The translations under genes and the position numbers were made by a program. Positions 53,778-63,207 of a stretch of DNA of 64,000 nucleotides are shown here, piece by piece. Each line of letters opens with the position of its first letter. Positions within the stretch are counted from its first letter, which is position 1. The notes beneath the pieces were generated by a model. It saw only the letters and a program-made list of their open reading frames with translations, made no database searches and had not been told where the DNA came from. The stretch lies in the NCBI GenBank assembly GCA_900129675.1, contig FSRD01000001.1:2407501-2471500 (forward strand), read 5' to 3'. This DNA is from Bradyrhizobium erythrophlei. GTDB lineage: Bacteria > Pseudomonadota > Alphaproteobacteria > Rhizobiales > Xanthobacteraceae.

Positions 53778-56700
53778 CTAATGCGCCTCGTCCCAATTGT
53801 TCGCCGCTCTTGCATCGACCTGCAGCGGCAGCGACAGCAGCACGGCCGGGAACGGGGCGTCCTGCATGACGTGCTGCACCACCGGCAGCGTCGCCGCCAC
53901 CTCTTCGTCGGGCACTTCGAAAATCAATTCGTCGTGCACCTGCAGCAGCATCTGCGCCGAGAGTTTCTTCTCGGCGAGCGCATCCTCCATCCGGATCATG
54001 GCGCGGCGGATGATGTCGGCGGCCGAGCCCTGCAGCCGCGCGTTGATGGCGGCGCGTTCGTTGAAGGCTCGGACCGAGCCATTGCTTGCCTTGATGTCGG
54101 GATAGTAGCACTTCCGTCCGAACAGCGTGGCGACATAGCCGTGTCTGCGGCAGAACTCCTTGGTCTCATCCATGTAGGCGCGGATGCCCGGAAAGCGCTC
54201 GAAGTATTTCTTGATGTAGGCCGAGGCTTCCTCGCGGGCGATGCCGAGCTGGTTGGCAAGGCCGAACGCCGAGATGCCGTAGATGATGCCGAAATTAATC
54301 GCCTTGGCGCGTCGGCGCACTTCGCTCGGCATGTCCTTGATCGGCACGCCGAACATTTCGGAGGCGGTCATGGCGTGAATGTCGAGCCCGTCGCGGAACG
54401 CCTGTTTCAGCACGGGGATATCGGCGATCTCCGCCAGCAGCCGCAGTTCGATCTGCGAATAATCGGCCGACACCAGCTTGTGACCGGGCGTGGCGATGAA
54501 GGCGCGGCGGATTTTTCGGCCGTCCTCGCTACGCACCGGGATGTTCTGCAGGTTCGGCTCGTTCGATGACAGCCGCCCGGTGGTGGTCGCCGCCAGCGCG
54601 TAGGTGGTGTGGACGCGATGGGTCTGCGGATGAACATAATTCGGCAGCGCGTCGGTATAGGTCGATTTCAGCTTTGAAACTTGCCGCCACTCGAGGATTT
54701 TTTTCGGGAACTCATGCCCCTGCTCGGCGAGTTCATCGAGGATTTGCGCCGAGGTCGACCAGGCACCGGTTTTGGTCTTGGTCCCGCCGGTGATTCCCAT
54801 TTTGCCGAACAGGATGTCGCCTATTTGCTTCGGGCTGCCGACATTGATCGGCTCGCCCGCCAGTTCCTGAAGCTCGGTCTCGACCCGCGCGGCGGTCTGG
54901 GCGAAATCGCCCGACAGCCGCGACAGCACCTGGCGGTCGATCGAGATGCCGCGCCGTTCCATCCGCGCCAGCACAGAGACCAGCGGGCGTTCCAGCGTCT
55001 CATAGACCACGTTCATGCGCTCGGCGACGAGGCGCGGTTTCAAGACGCGCCACAGCCGCAAGATCACGTCGGCGCTTTCGGCCGAATATTCGCCGGCCCT
55101 GTCGATCGCGACCTGATCGAACGAGAGCTTGTTCTTGCCGCTGCCTGTAAGATCGCCGTAATTGACGACGGCATGGCCGAGCCAACGCTCGGCCAGCGCC
55201 TCCAGCCCGTGCGCGTTGCGGCCGGCATCCAGCGCATAGGACATCAACTGCGCATCGTCCTGGTTGCGCAGCGTGATGCCATGCTGCGCCAGCATCACGG
55301 CGTTGAACTTGATGTTGAAGCCGATCTTGAGGATGCCGGCCGATTCCAGCAGCGGCTTCAGCGCCGCCAGCGCGTCGGCGGCCTTGATCTGGTCCGGCGC
55401 AAGCCCGGCATCGAACAGGCCGGCGCCGCCGCCGGATTGCTTGTGGCCGAGCGGGACATAGCAGGCGTCGCTAGGCGCCAGCGCCAGCGCGATGCCGGAT
55501 ATCTCCGCCTGCATCGGGTCGATCGAGTCGGACATCGCCTCGATGACAAAGTGGCCGACGTCGTGCACGCGCGCCAGCCAGGCCTGGAGCTGATCGAGGC
55601 TGCGGATGGTCTGATACTTCCTGCGATCGATCGGGATTTTCCGGATCGCTTCCTCGCGCGCGGCTGCGAGCGAAATCGGGGTGCCCTTCAGGCTGGTCGA
55701 TTTGTCTTCCTTGCCGCCGGTCTTCGCAGGCGGCGCGGCGGGGCTGGCAAAGAGATCGCCGGTGGCGCCGGCCGGTGTTGCCTTCGCTGGTGGAGCAGCG
55801 GACCCGCCTTTCGCGCCGGCGCCGCTCTTGTTCCCTGCATCCGCCTCGATGTCCGCAGGATCGATCTGCGAATAGTCGGCGACGCGCCGGGTCAGGGTCG
55901 AGAATTCCATCGCCTTTAGAAACGCGATCAGCTTGCGCGCGTCGGGCTCGTGCACGGCAAGATCGTCGAGCGGCACATCCAGCTTGACCTTGTCGTCGAG
56001 CAGCACCAGTTGCCGCGAGATCCGCGCCTTCTCGGCGTTCTCGATCAGCGCCTCGCGTCGCTTCGGCTGCTTGATCTCGCCGGCCCGCAAGAGCAGCGTT
56101 TCAAGGTCGCCATATTCGACGATCAATTGTGCGGCGGTCTTGATACCGATGCCGGGCACGCCCGGTACGTTGTCGGTGGAATCGCCGGCCAGCGCCTGCA
56201 CCTCGACGACCTTCTCGGGCGGCACGCCGAATTTCTCGATCACCTCTGATATGCCGATGCGGCGATCCTTCATGGTGTCGTACATGGTCACCTTGTCGGT
56301 GACGAGCTGCATCAAATCCTTGTCGGAAGAGACGATGGTCGCGGTCGCGCCGCGCTCGCCGGCCAGCCGCGCATAGGTCGCTATCAGGTCGTCGGCCTCA
56401 AAGCCTCCCTGTTCCAGGCAGGGCAGGTCGAAGGCGCGCACCGCCTCGCGGATCAGCGCAAATTGCGGGATCAGATCGTCCGGCGCCGGCGGCCGGTGCG
56501 CCTTGTAGTCGGGGTACAGCTTGTTGCGGAAGGTGACTTCGGACTTGTCGAACACGATGGCGAGGTGCGTCGGCCGGTTATCCTCGGGCATGTCGCGCAA
56601 CAGCTTCCACAGCATGTTGCAGAAACCCAGCACGGCATTGACCTGCAGCCCGTCGGATTTGCGGTTCAGCGGCGGCAGCGCGTGATAGGCGCGGAAAATG

Positions 56701-56807
56701 TAGGAGGAACCGTCGACCAGGAAGACATGGTCGCCCTTGGCTGGATTCTTGGCGGGCGCCTTGGCGGCGACGGATTTTGTGGCGGCTTGGGGGGCTGTTT
56801 TCGGCAT
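53778..56807 (-). CDS. polA: DNA polymerase I, proofreading site degenerate
   Basis: A 1009-residue DNA polymerase I for repair and Okazaki-fragment processing. The N-terminal 5'-3' nuclease is complete (FLVDGSSYIFRAYHALPPL, GFEADDLIATYA, VTDKVTMYD, PGVPGIGIKTAAQLI). The polymerase motifs are intact: A SADYSQIELRLLAEI, B RRRAKAINFGIIYGI, C LLQVHDELIFEV. The 3'-5' exonuclease domain between them has lost its metal residues: the Asp-x-Glu motif reads E423-A-M425, the next Asp is N502 (NIKFN), and Y574-x-x-x-S578 replaces Tyr-x-x-x-Asp. It should polymerise but not proofread. An Ala/Lys-rich linker precedes residue 340. Confidence 0.97.
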   Translation of the reverse strand: MPKTAPQAATKSVAAKAPAKNPAKGDHVFLVDGSSYIFRAYHALPPLNRKSDGLQVNAVLGFCNMLWKLLRDMPEDNRPTHLAIVFDKSEVTFRNKLYPDYKAHRPPAPDDLIPQFALIREAVRAFDLPCLEQGGFEADDLIATYARLAGERGATATIVSSDKDLMQLVTDKVTMYDTMKDRRIGISEVIEKFGVPPEKVVEVQALAGDSTDNVPGVPGIGIKTAAQLIVEYGDLETLLLRAGEIKQPKRREALIENAEKARISRQLVLLDDKVKLDVPLDDLAVHEPDARKLIAFLKAMEFSTLTRRVADYSQIDPADIEADAGNKSGAGAKGGSAAPPAKATPAGATGDLFASPAAPPAKTGGKEDKSTSLKGTPISLAAAREEAIRKIPIDRRKYQTIRSLDQLQAWLARVHDVGHFVIEAMSDSIDPMQAEISGIALALAPSDACYVPLGHKQSGGGAGLFDAGLAPDQIKAADALAALKPLLESAGILKIGFNIKFNAVMLAQHGITLRNQDDAQLMSYALDAGRNAHGLEALAERWLGHAVVNYGDLTGSGKNKLSFDQVAIDRAGEYSAESADVILRLWRVLKPRLVAERMNVVYETLERPLVSVLARMERRGISIDRQVLSRLSGDFAQTAARVETELQELAGEPINVGSPKQIGDILFGKMGITGGTKTKTGAWSTSAQILDELAEQGHEFPKKILEWRQVSKLKSTYTDALPNYVHPQTHRVHTTYALAATTTGRLSSNEPNLQNIPVRSEDGRKIRRAFIATPGHKLVSADYSQIELRLLAEIADIPVLKQAFRDGLDIHAMTASEMFGVPIKDMPSEVRRRAKAINFGIIYGISAFGLANQLGIAREEASAYIKKYFERFPGIRAYMDETKEFCRRHGYVATLFGRKCYYPDIKASNGSVRAFNERAAINARLQGSAADIIRRAMIRMEDALAEKKLSAQMLLQVHDELIFEVPDEEVAATLPVVQHVMQDAPFPAVLLSLPLQVDARAANNWDEAH

Positions 56808-56874
56808 GGCCGAAATTTAGGGATTTTTGCGCGAAATGACAGCCTTGGAGGCGCCTTATCCGCCCTAGATTCTC

Positions 56875-56963
56875 GTCATGGCCGGGCTTGACCCGGCCAC
56901 CCACGACTTTCTTGCGGTTGGGCAGTCAGGGCGTGGATGCCCGTGTCAAGCCCGGGCATGACG
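56875..56963. repeat. REP unit, GTCATGGCCGGGCTTGACC family
   Basis: GTCATGGCCGGGCTTGACCC ... GCGTGGATGCCCGTGTCAAG then CCCGGGCATGACG: two inverted arms around a spacer. Same family as 59584-59673. It lies between polA and the acyltransferase gene. Confidence 0.88.
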
Positions 56964-56986
56964 GCGAGGGTGTTGGTGCGCCACGA

Positions 56987-58054
56987 CTACTCCGCCGCCT
57001 GCAATACCGGTGCGGCCTTTTTCGGCGCGATCCAGAACGCCGCGGGGCGTTCGAACAGGAAGTTGGCATGCAGCGCCAGTGCGATCCGCCAGATCGCTAA
57101 CGCGCCGATGACGCCGACGACGGTGACGATCAGCGAAACCGTGCCGATGTCGTGAATCAACCCGCCGCGCAGCAGCAGCGTCCTCGTCGTGGCCATCGGC
57201 AGGAAGAAGGCGAGATAGATGACGATGGAATGCTCGCCGCAATAGCGCAGGAAATTCAGCCACTGCATGCGCGCCAACAGTGTGCCGGTTACGATGATGG
57301 CGCAGGCGCCGGCCAATCCAAGTGCGAGCGAAACAATGGGCCATTCACTGACGCCAAACTCGACCAGGCTGCCGTTGACGACGGCCCACAGCGCCAGGCC
57401 CGCCAGCGCCAGCACGGGACGGGCCCGCGCGCGATCGGACAGCGCGAACACGTAAGGCGCAAACAGATAACCGGAATAGAAATAGACGAAGCGTGCGCAG
57501 AATTCATCGATCACGGTCCAGCCGGTCATGACATGCGCCATCTCCAGCGCGGCGGCCAGGGCCAGAATCGCGAGCGGTGGTGTCTTGCGTGTCAGTTTTG
57601 TGACGACGAAAAAGATCGGCAGCAGATAAATGAACCACAGGGTGCCGAACGGCTCGATGAACGATTCGAGATAAAGCAAGCCGACATGGCTCCAGCCGGC
57701 CTCGGCGGCCAGCGACGGCGCCTTGAAACCGAACTGGATCGTCACCCACAGCACGTAGAAATAGGCGAAATGCACGACCTTGCGGTCGAGATAGGTGCGC
57801 CAGTCGCGGTCGATCACGACCGACAGGAAAAGCCCGGAAATCAGGAAGAAATCCGGCATCCGGAACGGTTTGGCGAACGTCACGACGAGGTGCATGAAGC
57901 CGGTGTGGTCGGCGGCCTTTTCCACGCCCAGCACCGAATGCATCATCACCACCATGACGATGCAGATGCCCTTGGCATAGTCGACCCAATCGACGCGTCC
58001 GCCCGCGGGAAATGCGGAACGCCCTGTCGGCGCGGATGTGCCGTTAGATGTCAT
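56987..58054 (-). CDS. Acyltransferase family 3 membrane protein
   Basis: A 355-residue membrane protein of the acyltransferase 3 (OpgC-like) family with about ten helices. It opens with the family signature VDWVDYAKGICIVMVVMMHS and later has RMPDFFLISGLFLSVV and WFIYLLPIFFVVTKL. Members acylate sugars of lipopolysaccharide, exopolysaccharide or glucans at the inner membrane. The His in the first helix (MMHS) is the conserved catalytic candidate. It lies divergent from ugd, so surface-polymer modification is plausible. Substrate not known. Confidence 0.9.
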   Translation of the reverse strand: MTSNGTSAPTGRSAFPAGGRVDWVDYAKGICIVMVVMMHSVLGVEKAADHTGFMHLVVTFAKPFRMPDFFLISGLFLSVVIDRDWRTYLDRKVVHFAYFYVLWVTIQFGFKAPSLAAEAGWSHVGLLYLESFIEPFGTLWFIYLLPIFFVVTKLTRKTPPLAILALAAALEMAHVMTGWTVIDEFCARFVYFYSGYLFAPYVFALSDRARARPVLALAGLALWAVVNGSLVEFGVSEWPIVSLALGLAGACAIIVTGTLLARMQWLNFLRYCGEHSIVIYLAFFLPMATTRTLLLRGGLIHDIGTVSLIVTVVGVIGALAIWRIALALHANFLFERPAAFWIAPKKAAPVLQAAE

Positions 58055-58229
58055 TGTTGTCCTGTTTCGGCGTGTCGGCGGCGCATCATCGGCCGGATCG
58101 GTTTCTTTCCCCTTTATCTTACAAATGGCATGCCGTTTTTCGGCGCTTTACGGTTTCCCCTTTGCCGCCAAATGTTTTAAGAGGCGCACAAGTTCGAAAA
58201 ACCGTTAACCATAGAGAGCGGGTTATTCC

Positions 58230-59549
58230 ATGCGCATCGCCATGATTGGCACGGGCTATGTGGGGCTGGTGTCCGGCGCCTGCTTTGCGGATTTCGGCCA
58301 CCAGGTCACCTGCGTCGACAAGGATGCCGGCAAGATCGCCGCACTTCACCGCGGCGAGATCCCGATATTCGAGCCCGGCCTGGACGCGCTGGTGGCGTCC
58401 AACGTGAAAGCCAAGCGGCTGGATTTCACCACCGATCTCGCCGCCCCGGTCGCCGAGGCCGACGCGGTGTTCATCGCGGTCGGCACCCCGTCGCGGCGCG
58501 GCGACGGCCATGCCGACCTCACCTACGTCTACAGCGCCGCGCGCGAGATCGCGGCTGTGCTCAAGGGATTTACCGTCGTCGTCACCAAATCGACGGTGCC
58601 GGTCGGCACCGGCGACGAAGTCGAGCGCCTGATCCGCGAAGCCAACCCGTCGGCCGACGTGGTGATCGCCTCCAATCCGGAGTTTTTGCGCGAAGGTGCG
58701 GCGATCCGCGACTTCAAATTCCCCGACCGTATCGTGGTCGGCACCTCGGACGAGCGCGGGCGAAAAGTGCTGGGCGATGTCTATCGGCCGCTGTCGCTCA
58801 ATCAGGCGCCGTTGATGTTCACCGCGCGGCGCACCGCGGAGTTGATCAAATACGCCGCGAATGCGTTCCTCGCCACCAAGATCACCTTCATCAACGAGAT
58901 CGCCGACCTCTCCGAAAAAGTAGGCGCCGATGTGCAGGAGGTCGCGCGCGGCATCGGCCTCGACAACCGCATCGGCTCGAAATTCCTGCACGCCGGTCCG
59001 GGATTTGGCGGTTCCTGTTTTCCGAAAGACACCCGCGCGCTGGTCAAGATCGCGCAGGACCACGACGTAAACTTGCGCATCGTCGAGGCGGTGCTCGGCG
59101 TCAACGAAATCCGCAAGCGCGCGATGGCGCGCAAGGTTTCCAACCTCGCCGGCGGCAGCCTGCGCGGCAAGACCGTGGCTGTGCTCGGCCTGACCTTCAA
59201 GCCCGACACAGACGACATGCGCGAGGCGCCGTCGATCCCGCTGGTGACCGGCCTGCTCGACATGGGCGCAAAGGTCCGCGCGCACGACCCGGTCGGCATG
59301 GAGCAGGCGCGCAAGGAATTGCCCGACATCGAATATTGCGACGATCCCTACACTTGCTTGAAGGGCGCCGACGCCATGGTGGTGGTGACCGAGTGGGTGC
59401 AGTACCGCACGCTCGATCTGGAACGCATCAAGCGCGAGATGGCGCAGCCGGTGGTGGTCGATTTGCGCAACATCTATCGCCCCGAGGAGATGGCGGCGCT
59501 CGGGTTTACCTATGAGAGCATCGGGCGGGCGGCCGAGCCGGTGGTGTGA
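58230..59549 (+). CDS. ugd: UDP-glucose 6-dehydrogenase
   Basis: A 439-residue enzyme oxidising UDP-glucose to UDP-glucuronate with 2 NAD+. The Rossmann motif is MRIAMIGTGYVGLVSGACFA. The catalytic Cys lies in GPGFGGSCFPKDTRAL, and FLRE-type SNPEFLREGAAI, TAELIKYAANAFLATKITFI, NE and LGLTFKPDTDDMREAPS are all present. Length is standard. It supplies uronic acid for exopolysaccharide or LPS. It lies beside the acyltransferase gene, and about 4 kb from the phosphomannomutase/phosphoglucomutase gene that would make its hexose-phosphate precursor. Confidence 0.97.
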   Translation: MRIAMIGTGYVGLVSGACFADFGHQVTCVDKDAGKIAALHRGEIPIFEPGLDALVASNVKAKRLDFTTDLAAPVAEADAVFIAVGTPSRRGDGHADLTYVYSAAREIAAVLKGFTVVVTKSTVPVGTGDEVERLIREANPSADVVIASNPEFLREGAAIRDFKFPDRIVVGTSDERGRKVLGDVYRPLSLNQAPLMFTARRTAELIKYAANAFLATKITFINEIADLSEKVGADVQEVARGIGLDNRIGSKFLHAGPGFGGSCFPKDTRALVKIAQDHDVNLRIVEAVLGVNEIRKRAMARKVSNLAGGSLRGKTVAVLGLTFKPDTDDMREAPSIPLVTGLLDMGAKVRAHDPVGMEQARKELPDIEYCDDPYTCLKGADAMVVVTEWVQYRTLDLERIKREMAQPVVVDLRNIYRPEEMAALGFTYESIGRAAEPVV

Positions 59550-59583
59550 GGCTCTCCTTGCGCGAGCGCGCAATAAAAATTTC

Positions 59584-59673
59584 CGTCATGGCCGGGCTTG
59601 TCCCGGCCATCCCCGTCTTGTCTTCTGATTGCGCAAGAAAGGCGTGGATGCCCGGGACAAGCCCGGGCATGAC
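59584..59673. repeat. REP unit, GTCATGGCCGGGCTTGTCC family
   Basis: GTCATGGCCGGGCTTGTCCC ... GCGTGGATGCCCGGGACAAG then CCCGGGCATGACG. It fills the gap between ugd and hrpB, ending 15 bases before the hrpB start. Confidence 0.9.
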
Positions 59674-59687
59674 GAATTGGTGAGACC

Positions 59688-62162
59688 TTGCCCCGCAGCT
59701 TCGACACCCCCCTCCCGATCGACGCGGTGCTCGACGAACTCGCGCGCACGCTGACGGCCAACAACGCCGCCGTGCTGGTGGCGCCGCCGGGGGCCGGCAA
59801 GACCACGCGGGTGCCGCTGGCGCTGCTCGATGCGCCCTGGCTGGACGGCAAGAAGATCATCATGCTGGAGCCGCGGCGGATCGCCGCCCGCGCCAGCGCC
59901 GAGCGCATGGCGAAGACACTTGGCGAACGCGCCGGCGAGACAGTCGGCTACCGCGTCCGCTTTGGTTCAAAAATATCGCGGGCGACGCGGATCGAGGTGG
60001 TCACGGAAGGAATCTTCTCGCGCCAGATTCTCGACGATCCCGAACTGAACGGCGTCGCCGCTGTCCTGTTCGACGAATTCCACGAGCGTTCGCTTGATGC
60101 CGATCTCGGCCTCGCGCTGGCGCGCGACGCGCAAACCGGCTTGCGCGAGGATCTTCGCATCCTCGTGATGTCGGCAACCCTTGACGGCGCCCGGGTCGCA
60201 AAACTGCTCGGTGACGCGCCCGTTATTGCCAGCGAGGGCCGCGCCTTTCCGGTCGAGACGCGCTATCTCGGCCGCAAACCCGATGCACCGTTGGAGCGGC
60301 AGATGGCGGATGCGATCGCGACCGCGCTGCGCGCCGATCCCGGCTCGGTGCTTGCCTTCCTGCCGGGCGCTGCCGAAATCCGCCGCACGCAGAATTTTCT
60401 TGGCGAACGCATTCACGACGCCTCCATCGAGATCGTGCCGCTGTTCGGCGCGCTCGACGCCAGCGTCCAGGACCGCGCCATCGCGCCGGCGCCGAAAGGG
60501 TGCCGCAAGGTGGTGCTGGCGACCTCGATCGCCGAAACCTCGCTGACCATCGAGGGCGTCCGCATTGTCGTGGATTCCGGCATGGCGCGGGTGCCGCGCT
60601 ACGAGCCGGATATCGGGCTGACGCGGCTGGAGACGGTGCGCGCCTCGCGCGCGGCGGTTGATCAGCGCCGCGGCCGCGCCGGCCGCACCGAGCCCGGCGT
60701 GTGCTACCGCTTGTGGGACGAGCCGCAGACCGCCTCGCTCGCGGCCTATACGCAGCCTGAAATCCTTTCCGCCGATCTGTCCTCGCTGGTGCTCGATCTC
60801 GCGCAATGGGGCGTCAGCGATCCCGCGACGCTTGCATTCCTCGATGCGCCGCCCGCGCCGGCACTGAAGGAGGCCAACAGCCTGCTCGGCGAACTCGGCG
60901 CGCTCGACGGCGACGGCCGGATCACCGAAGAAGGCAAAAGCCTGCGCGCGCTGGCGCTGCCGCCACGACTGGCGCGGATGATCGTGGATTCGGATCGGCT
61001 GAGGGCAGGGGAGGAAGCCGCCGAAATCGCCGCGATCCTGACCGAACGCGGCCTCGGCGGCGACAGCGTCGATCTCGACGCACGGCTCGACCAGTTCCGC
61101 CGCGACCGTTCGCAACGCGCGAGCAGCGCCCGCACCCTGGCGCAGCGCTGGGCCTCGCAGGTGGCGGCTTCGAATTCACCGCAAAGCTCAGGCGAACTCT
61201 CCACCGGAATCATGCTGGCCCTGGCCTTCCCGGATCGGGTCGCGCGCAACCGGGGCAATGGCAGCTTTGTGCTGGCCAACGGCCGCGGCGCCGCCGTCGA
61301 TCAGACCTCCGCGCTGGCGCGCGCGCCCTATATCGCGGTCGCCGAGCTGACGGGCACGGCCGCGCAGGGCCGCATTCTGCTGGCCGCGCCGATCACCCAG
61401 GAAGAGATCGAATTGCGCTTTGCCGACCAGATCGCAAGCACGGAGGAGATTTCGTTCGATCGGGGCGCGATGGCGCTGCGCGCGCGCCGCAAGCGGACCC
61501 TGCACGCGATCACGCTGTCGGAAGCGCCGATGGCACTGTCGCCGACGGCGGAGACCGCACGCGTTTTCGCCGCCGGACTGATCGCCGCCGGGCTCGACAA
61601 ATTGCCGTGGTCGAAACCCCTCAAGCAATGGCGCGACCGTGTCATGTTCCTGCGTAAGGCCGAGGGCGACAACTGGCCGGATTTGTCCGACACCGCGCTC
61701 GCGGCCGGGCGAGAGACCTGGCTGGCGCCTGCTCTCTACGACAAAACCGCGTTGAAGGATTTTTCCGCCGGCGATTTGTCGGATGCGCTGATGAACTTGC
61801 TGCCGTGGGAATTGCGCGCACGGCTGGAGCGCGAAGCGCCGACGCATTTCGAGGCCCCGACCGGCACGATGCTGGCGATCGACTACGAGGCCGAGCAGGG
61901 CCCGACCATCGCAGTCCGGCTGCAGGAATTGTTCGGGCTCAACACCCATCCCTCGATCGCCAAGGGCGCGGTGCCATTGGTGCTGGAACTGCTGTCGCCG
62001 GCGCAGCGGCCGGTGCAGGTGACCCGCGATCTGCCGGGCTTTTGGCGCGGCAGCTATGCTGCCGTGCGCTCCGACTTGCGCGGCCGCTATCCCCGGCATC
62101 CCTGGCCGGAAGACCCGGCCAGCGCGATGCCGACGCGGCGGGTCAAGCCGCGCGGGACGTGA
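59688..62162 (+). CDS. hrpB: ATP-dependent helicase HrpB
   Basis: An 824-residue DEAH-box helicase of the HrpB type. Motifs: I APPGAGKTTRVPLALL, Ia MLEPRRIAARASAERMA, II LFDEFHERSLDADL (DEFH), III VMSATLDG, then LATSIAETSLTIEGVRIVVDSG and QRRGRAGRTEPGVCYRLW for motifs V and VI. The C-terminal HrpB-specific domain ends with RDLPGFWRGSYAAVRSDLRG and RYPRHPWPEDP, the family's hallmark. The start is TTG at 59688, giving LPRSFDTPLPIDAVLDEL. RNA-related role in bacteria is not fully defined. Confidence 0.96.
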   Translation: MPRSFDTPLPIDAVLDELARTLTANNAAVLVAPPGAGKTTRVPLALLDAPWLDGKKIIMLEPRRIAARASAERMAKTLGERAGETVGYRVRFGSKISRATRIEVVTEGIFSRQILDDPELNGVAAVLFDEFHERSLDADLGLALARDAQTGLREDLRILVMSATLDGARVAKLLGDAPVIASEGRAFPVETRYLGRKPDAPLERQMADAIATALRADPGSVLAFLPGAAEIRRTQNFLGERIHDASIEIVPLFGALDASVQDRAIAPAPKGCRKVVLATSIAETSLTIEGVRIVVDSGMARVPRYEPDIGLTRLETVRASRAAVDQRRGRAGRTEPGVCYRLWDEPQTASLAAYTQPEILSADLSSLVLDLAQWGVSDPATLAFLDAPPAPALKEANSLLGELGALDGDGRITEEGKSLRALALPPRLARMIVDSDRLRAGEEAAEIAAILTERGLGGDSVDLDARLDQFRRDRSQRASSARTLAQRWASQVAASNSPQSSGELSTGIMLALAFPDRVARNRGNGSFVLANGRGAAVDQTSALARAPYIAVAELTGTAAQGRILLAAPITQEEIELRFADQIASTEEISFDRGAMALRARRKRTLHAITLSEAPMALSPTAETARVFAAGLIAAGLDKLPWSKPLKQWRDRVMFLRKAEGDNWPDLSDTALAAGRETWLAPALYDKTALKDFSAGDLSDALMNLLPWELRARLEREAPTHFEAPTGTMLAIDYEAEQGPTIAVRLQELFGLNTHPSIAKGAVPLVLELLSPAQRPVQVTRDLPGFWRGSYAAVRSDLRGRYPRHPWPEDPASAMPTRRVKPRGT

Positions 62163-62171
62163 GAGGCAAAC

Positions 62172-62302
62172 TCGTCATTGCCGGGCATAGTAGTCTGCCC
62201 TGCGCAGACTACATAAAATTGTCTGCGCTCCCGGCAATCCATCTCTTGAGAAGGCTCGTCTTTTTGAAGATGGATACGCGGGTCAAGCCCGCGTATGACA
62301 GC
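62172..62302. repeat. Palindromic repeat, diverged REP type
   Basis: TCATTGCCGGGCATAGTAGT ... GCTCCCGGCAATCC, with inner AGTCTG...CAGACT, then GATGGATACGCGGGTCAAGC CCGCGTATGAC. It lies between hrpB and the protease gene and probably belongs with the GTCATGGCCGGG family. Confidence 0.65.
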
Positions 62303-62420
62303 GCCCGTTAACACTTCACTCATCCTTTTCGCCGAAATGGCAGCCTGTACCGGCGTTGTTAGTCGCCGGTTGGCCGCCAGCGTGGTGATATCGGCGGCTG
62401 TATGAACCGAGTGTGGCGTC

Positions 62421-62936
62421 ATGCGTAACATAATGATCTTCGCCGCGGTCCTGATCGCCCTTGGCACCTTCATGGCGCAGATGGCGGACAAGCTGACGCC
62501 GGCGCCCGCATCCGCCAACGCGGCGCCGCGAAAGGCCCCGGAAGAGACGGTCGCGCTGGCCGGCGGCCGCAGTCTCAGCATTCCCCCCGATGCCCGCGGC
62601 CATTTCCAGACCGACGGCCGGATCGAGGGTCAGCGCATCGACTTCATGGTCGATACCGGCGCCTCGCTGGTGGCCTTGAACGAAAAATCCGCAGCGCGGT
62701 TTGGACTGCGCCCCACCCCCGGCGATTACAAGGCCACCGTCACCACCGCCAATGGCACCATCAAGGCCGCGCGCACCCGGCTTGCCAGGGTCGAACTCGG
62801 CGGCCTCGTGGTGCGCGACGTCGACGCCATGGTGCTGCCGGACGAGGCGCTCTCCGAAAATCTGCTCGGCCTGTCGTTCCTGTCGAAGCTGAAACGCTTC
62901 GAATACGCCAACGGCAAAATGGTGCTGGAGCAGTAA
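62421..62936 (+). CDS. Clan AA retropepsin-like aspartic protease (TIGR02281 family)
   Basis: A 171-residue protein with an N-terminal hydrophobic anchor or signal (IMIFAAVLIALGTFMAQMA) and one retropepsin-like domain. The active site is FMVDTGASLVAL (DTGA), followed by GTIKAARTRLARVELGGLVV and a C-terminal LLGLSFLSKLKRFEYANGKM flap region. Members act as dimers because each chain has a single catalytic Asp. It should be anchored at the inner membrane facing the periplasm. Target unknown. ATG at 62421. No partner genes. Confidence 0.92.
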   Translation: MRNIMIFAAVLIALGTFMAQMADKLTPAPASANAAPRKAPEETVALAGGRSLSIPPDARGHFQTDGRIEGQRIDFMVDTGASLVALNEKSAARFGLRPTPGDYKATVTTANGTIKAARTRLARVELGGLVVRDVDAMVLPDEALSENLLGLSFLSKLKRFEYANGKMVLEQ

Positions 62937-62942
62937 CTGTAG

Positions 62943-63080
62943 TGTCATGCTCCGCGAAAGCGGGGCATCCAGTACGCCGCGGCTCCAGTTGAGATAATAC
63001 GATAGTTCACTGGAATACTGGATCGTCCGCCGGAGCCTGTCATCGGGCGGCCATTCGGCCGACCCGTTGGCGGACGATGA
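62943..63080. repeat. REP unit, GATCCAGTA/GGCATCCAGTA family
   Basis: GTCATGCTCCGCGAAAGCGG then GGCATCCAGTACGCCGCGG, later ACTGGAATACTGGATCGTCC and GGCGGCCATTCGGCCGACC, closing GGACGATGAC. It occupies about half of the gap after the protease gene. Confidence 0.8.
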
Positions 63081-63207
63081 CGACCGTTCGGCCTTCAAAT
63101 CTGCCGCAATTAGCGGCTACAAGACGCCAATCCTGCCTTCCGCTGCGCCCGTGCTTTCGCTAAGCCTGCGGCGTTGCCCCTCAGCAAGCTCACGAGGCCC
63201 TTATTAA

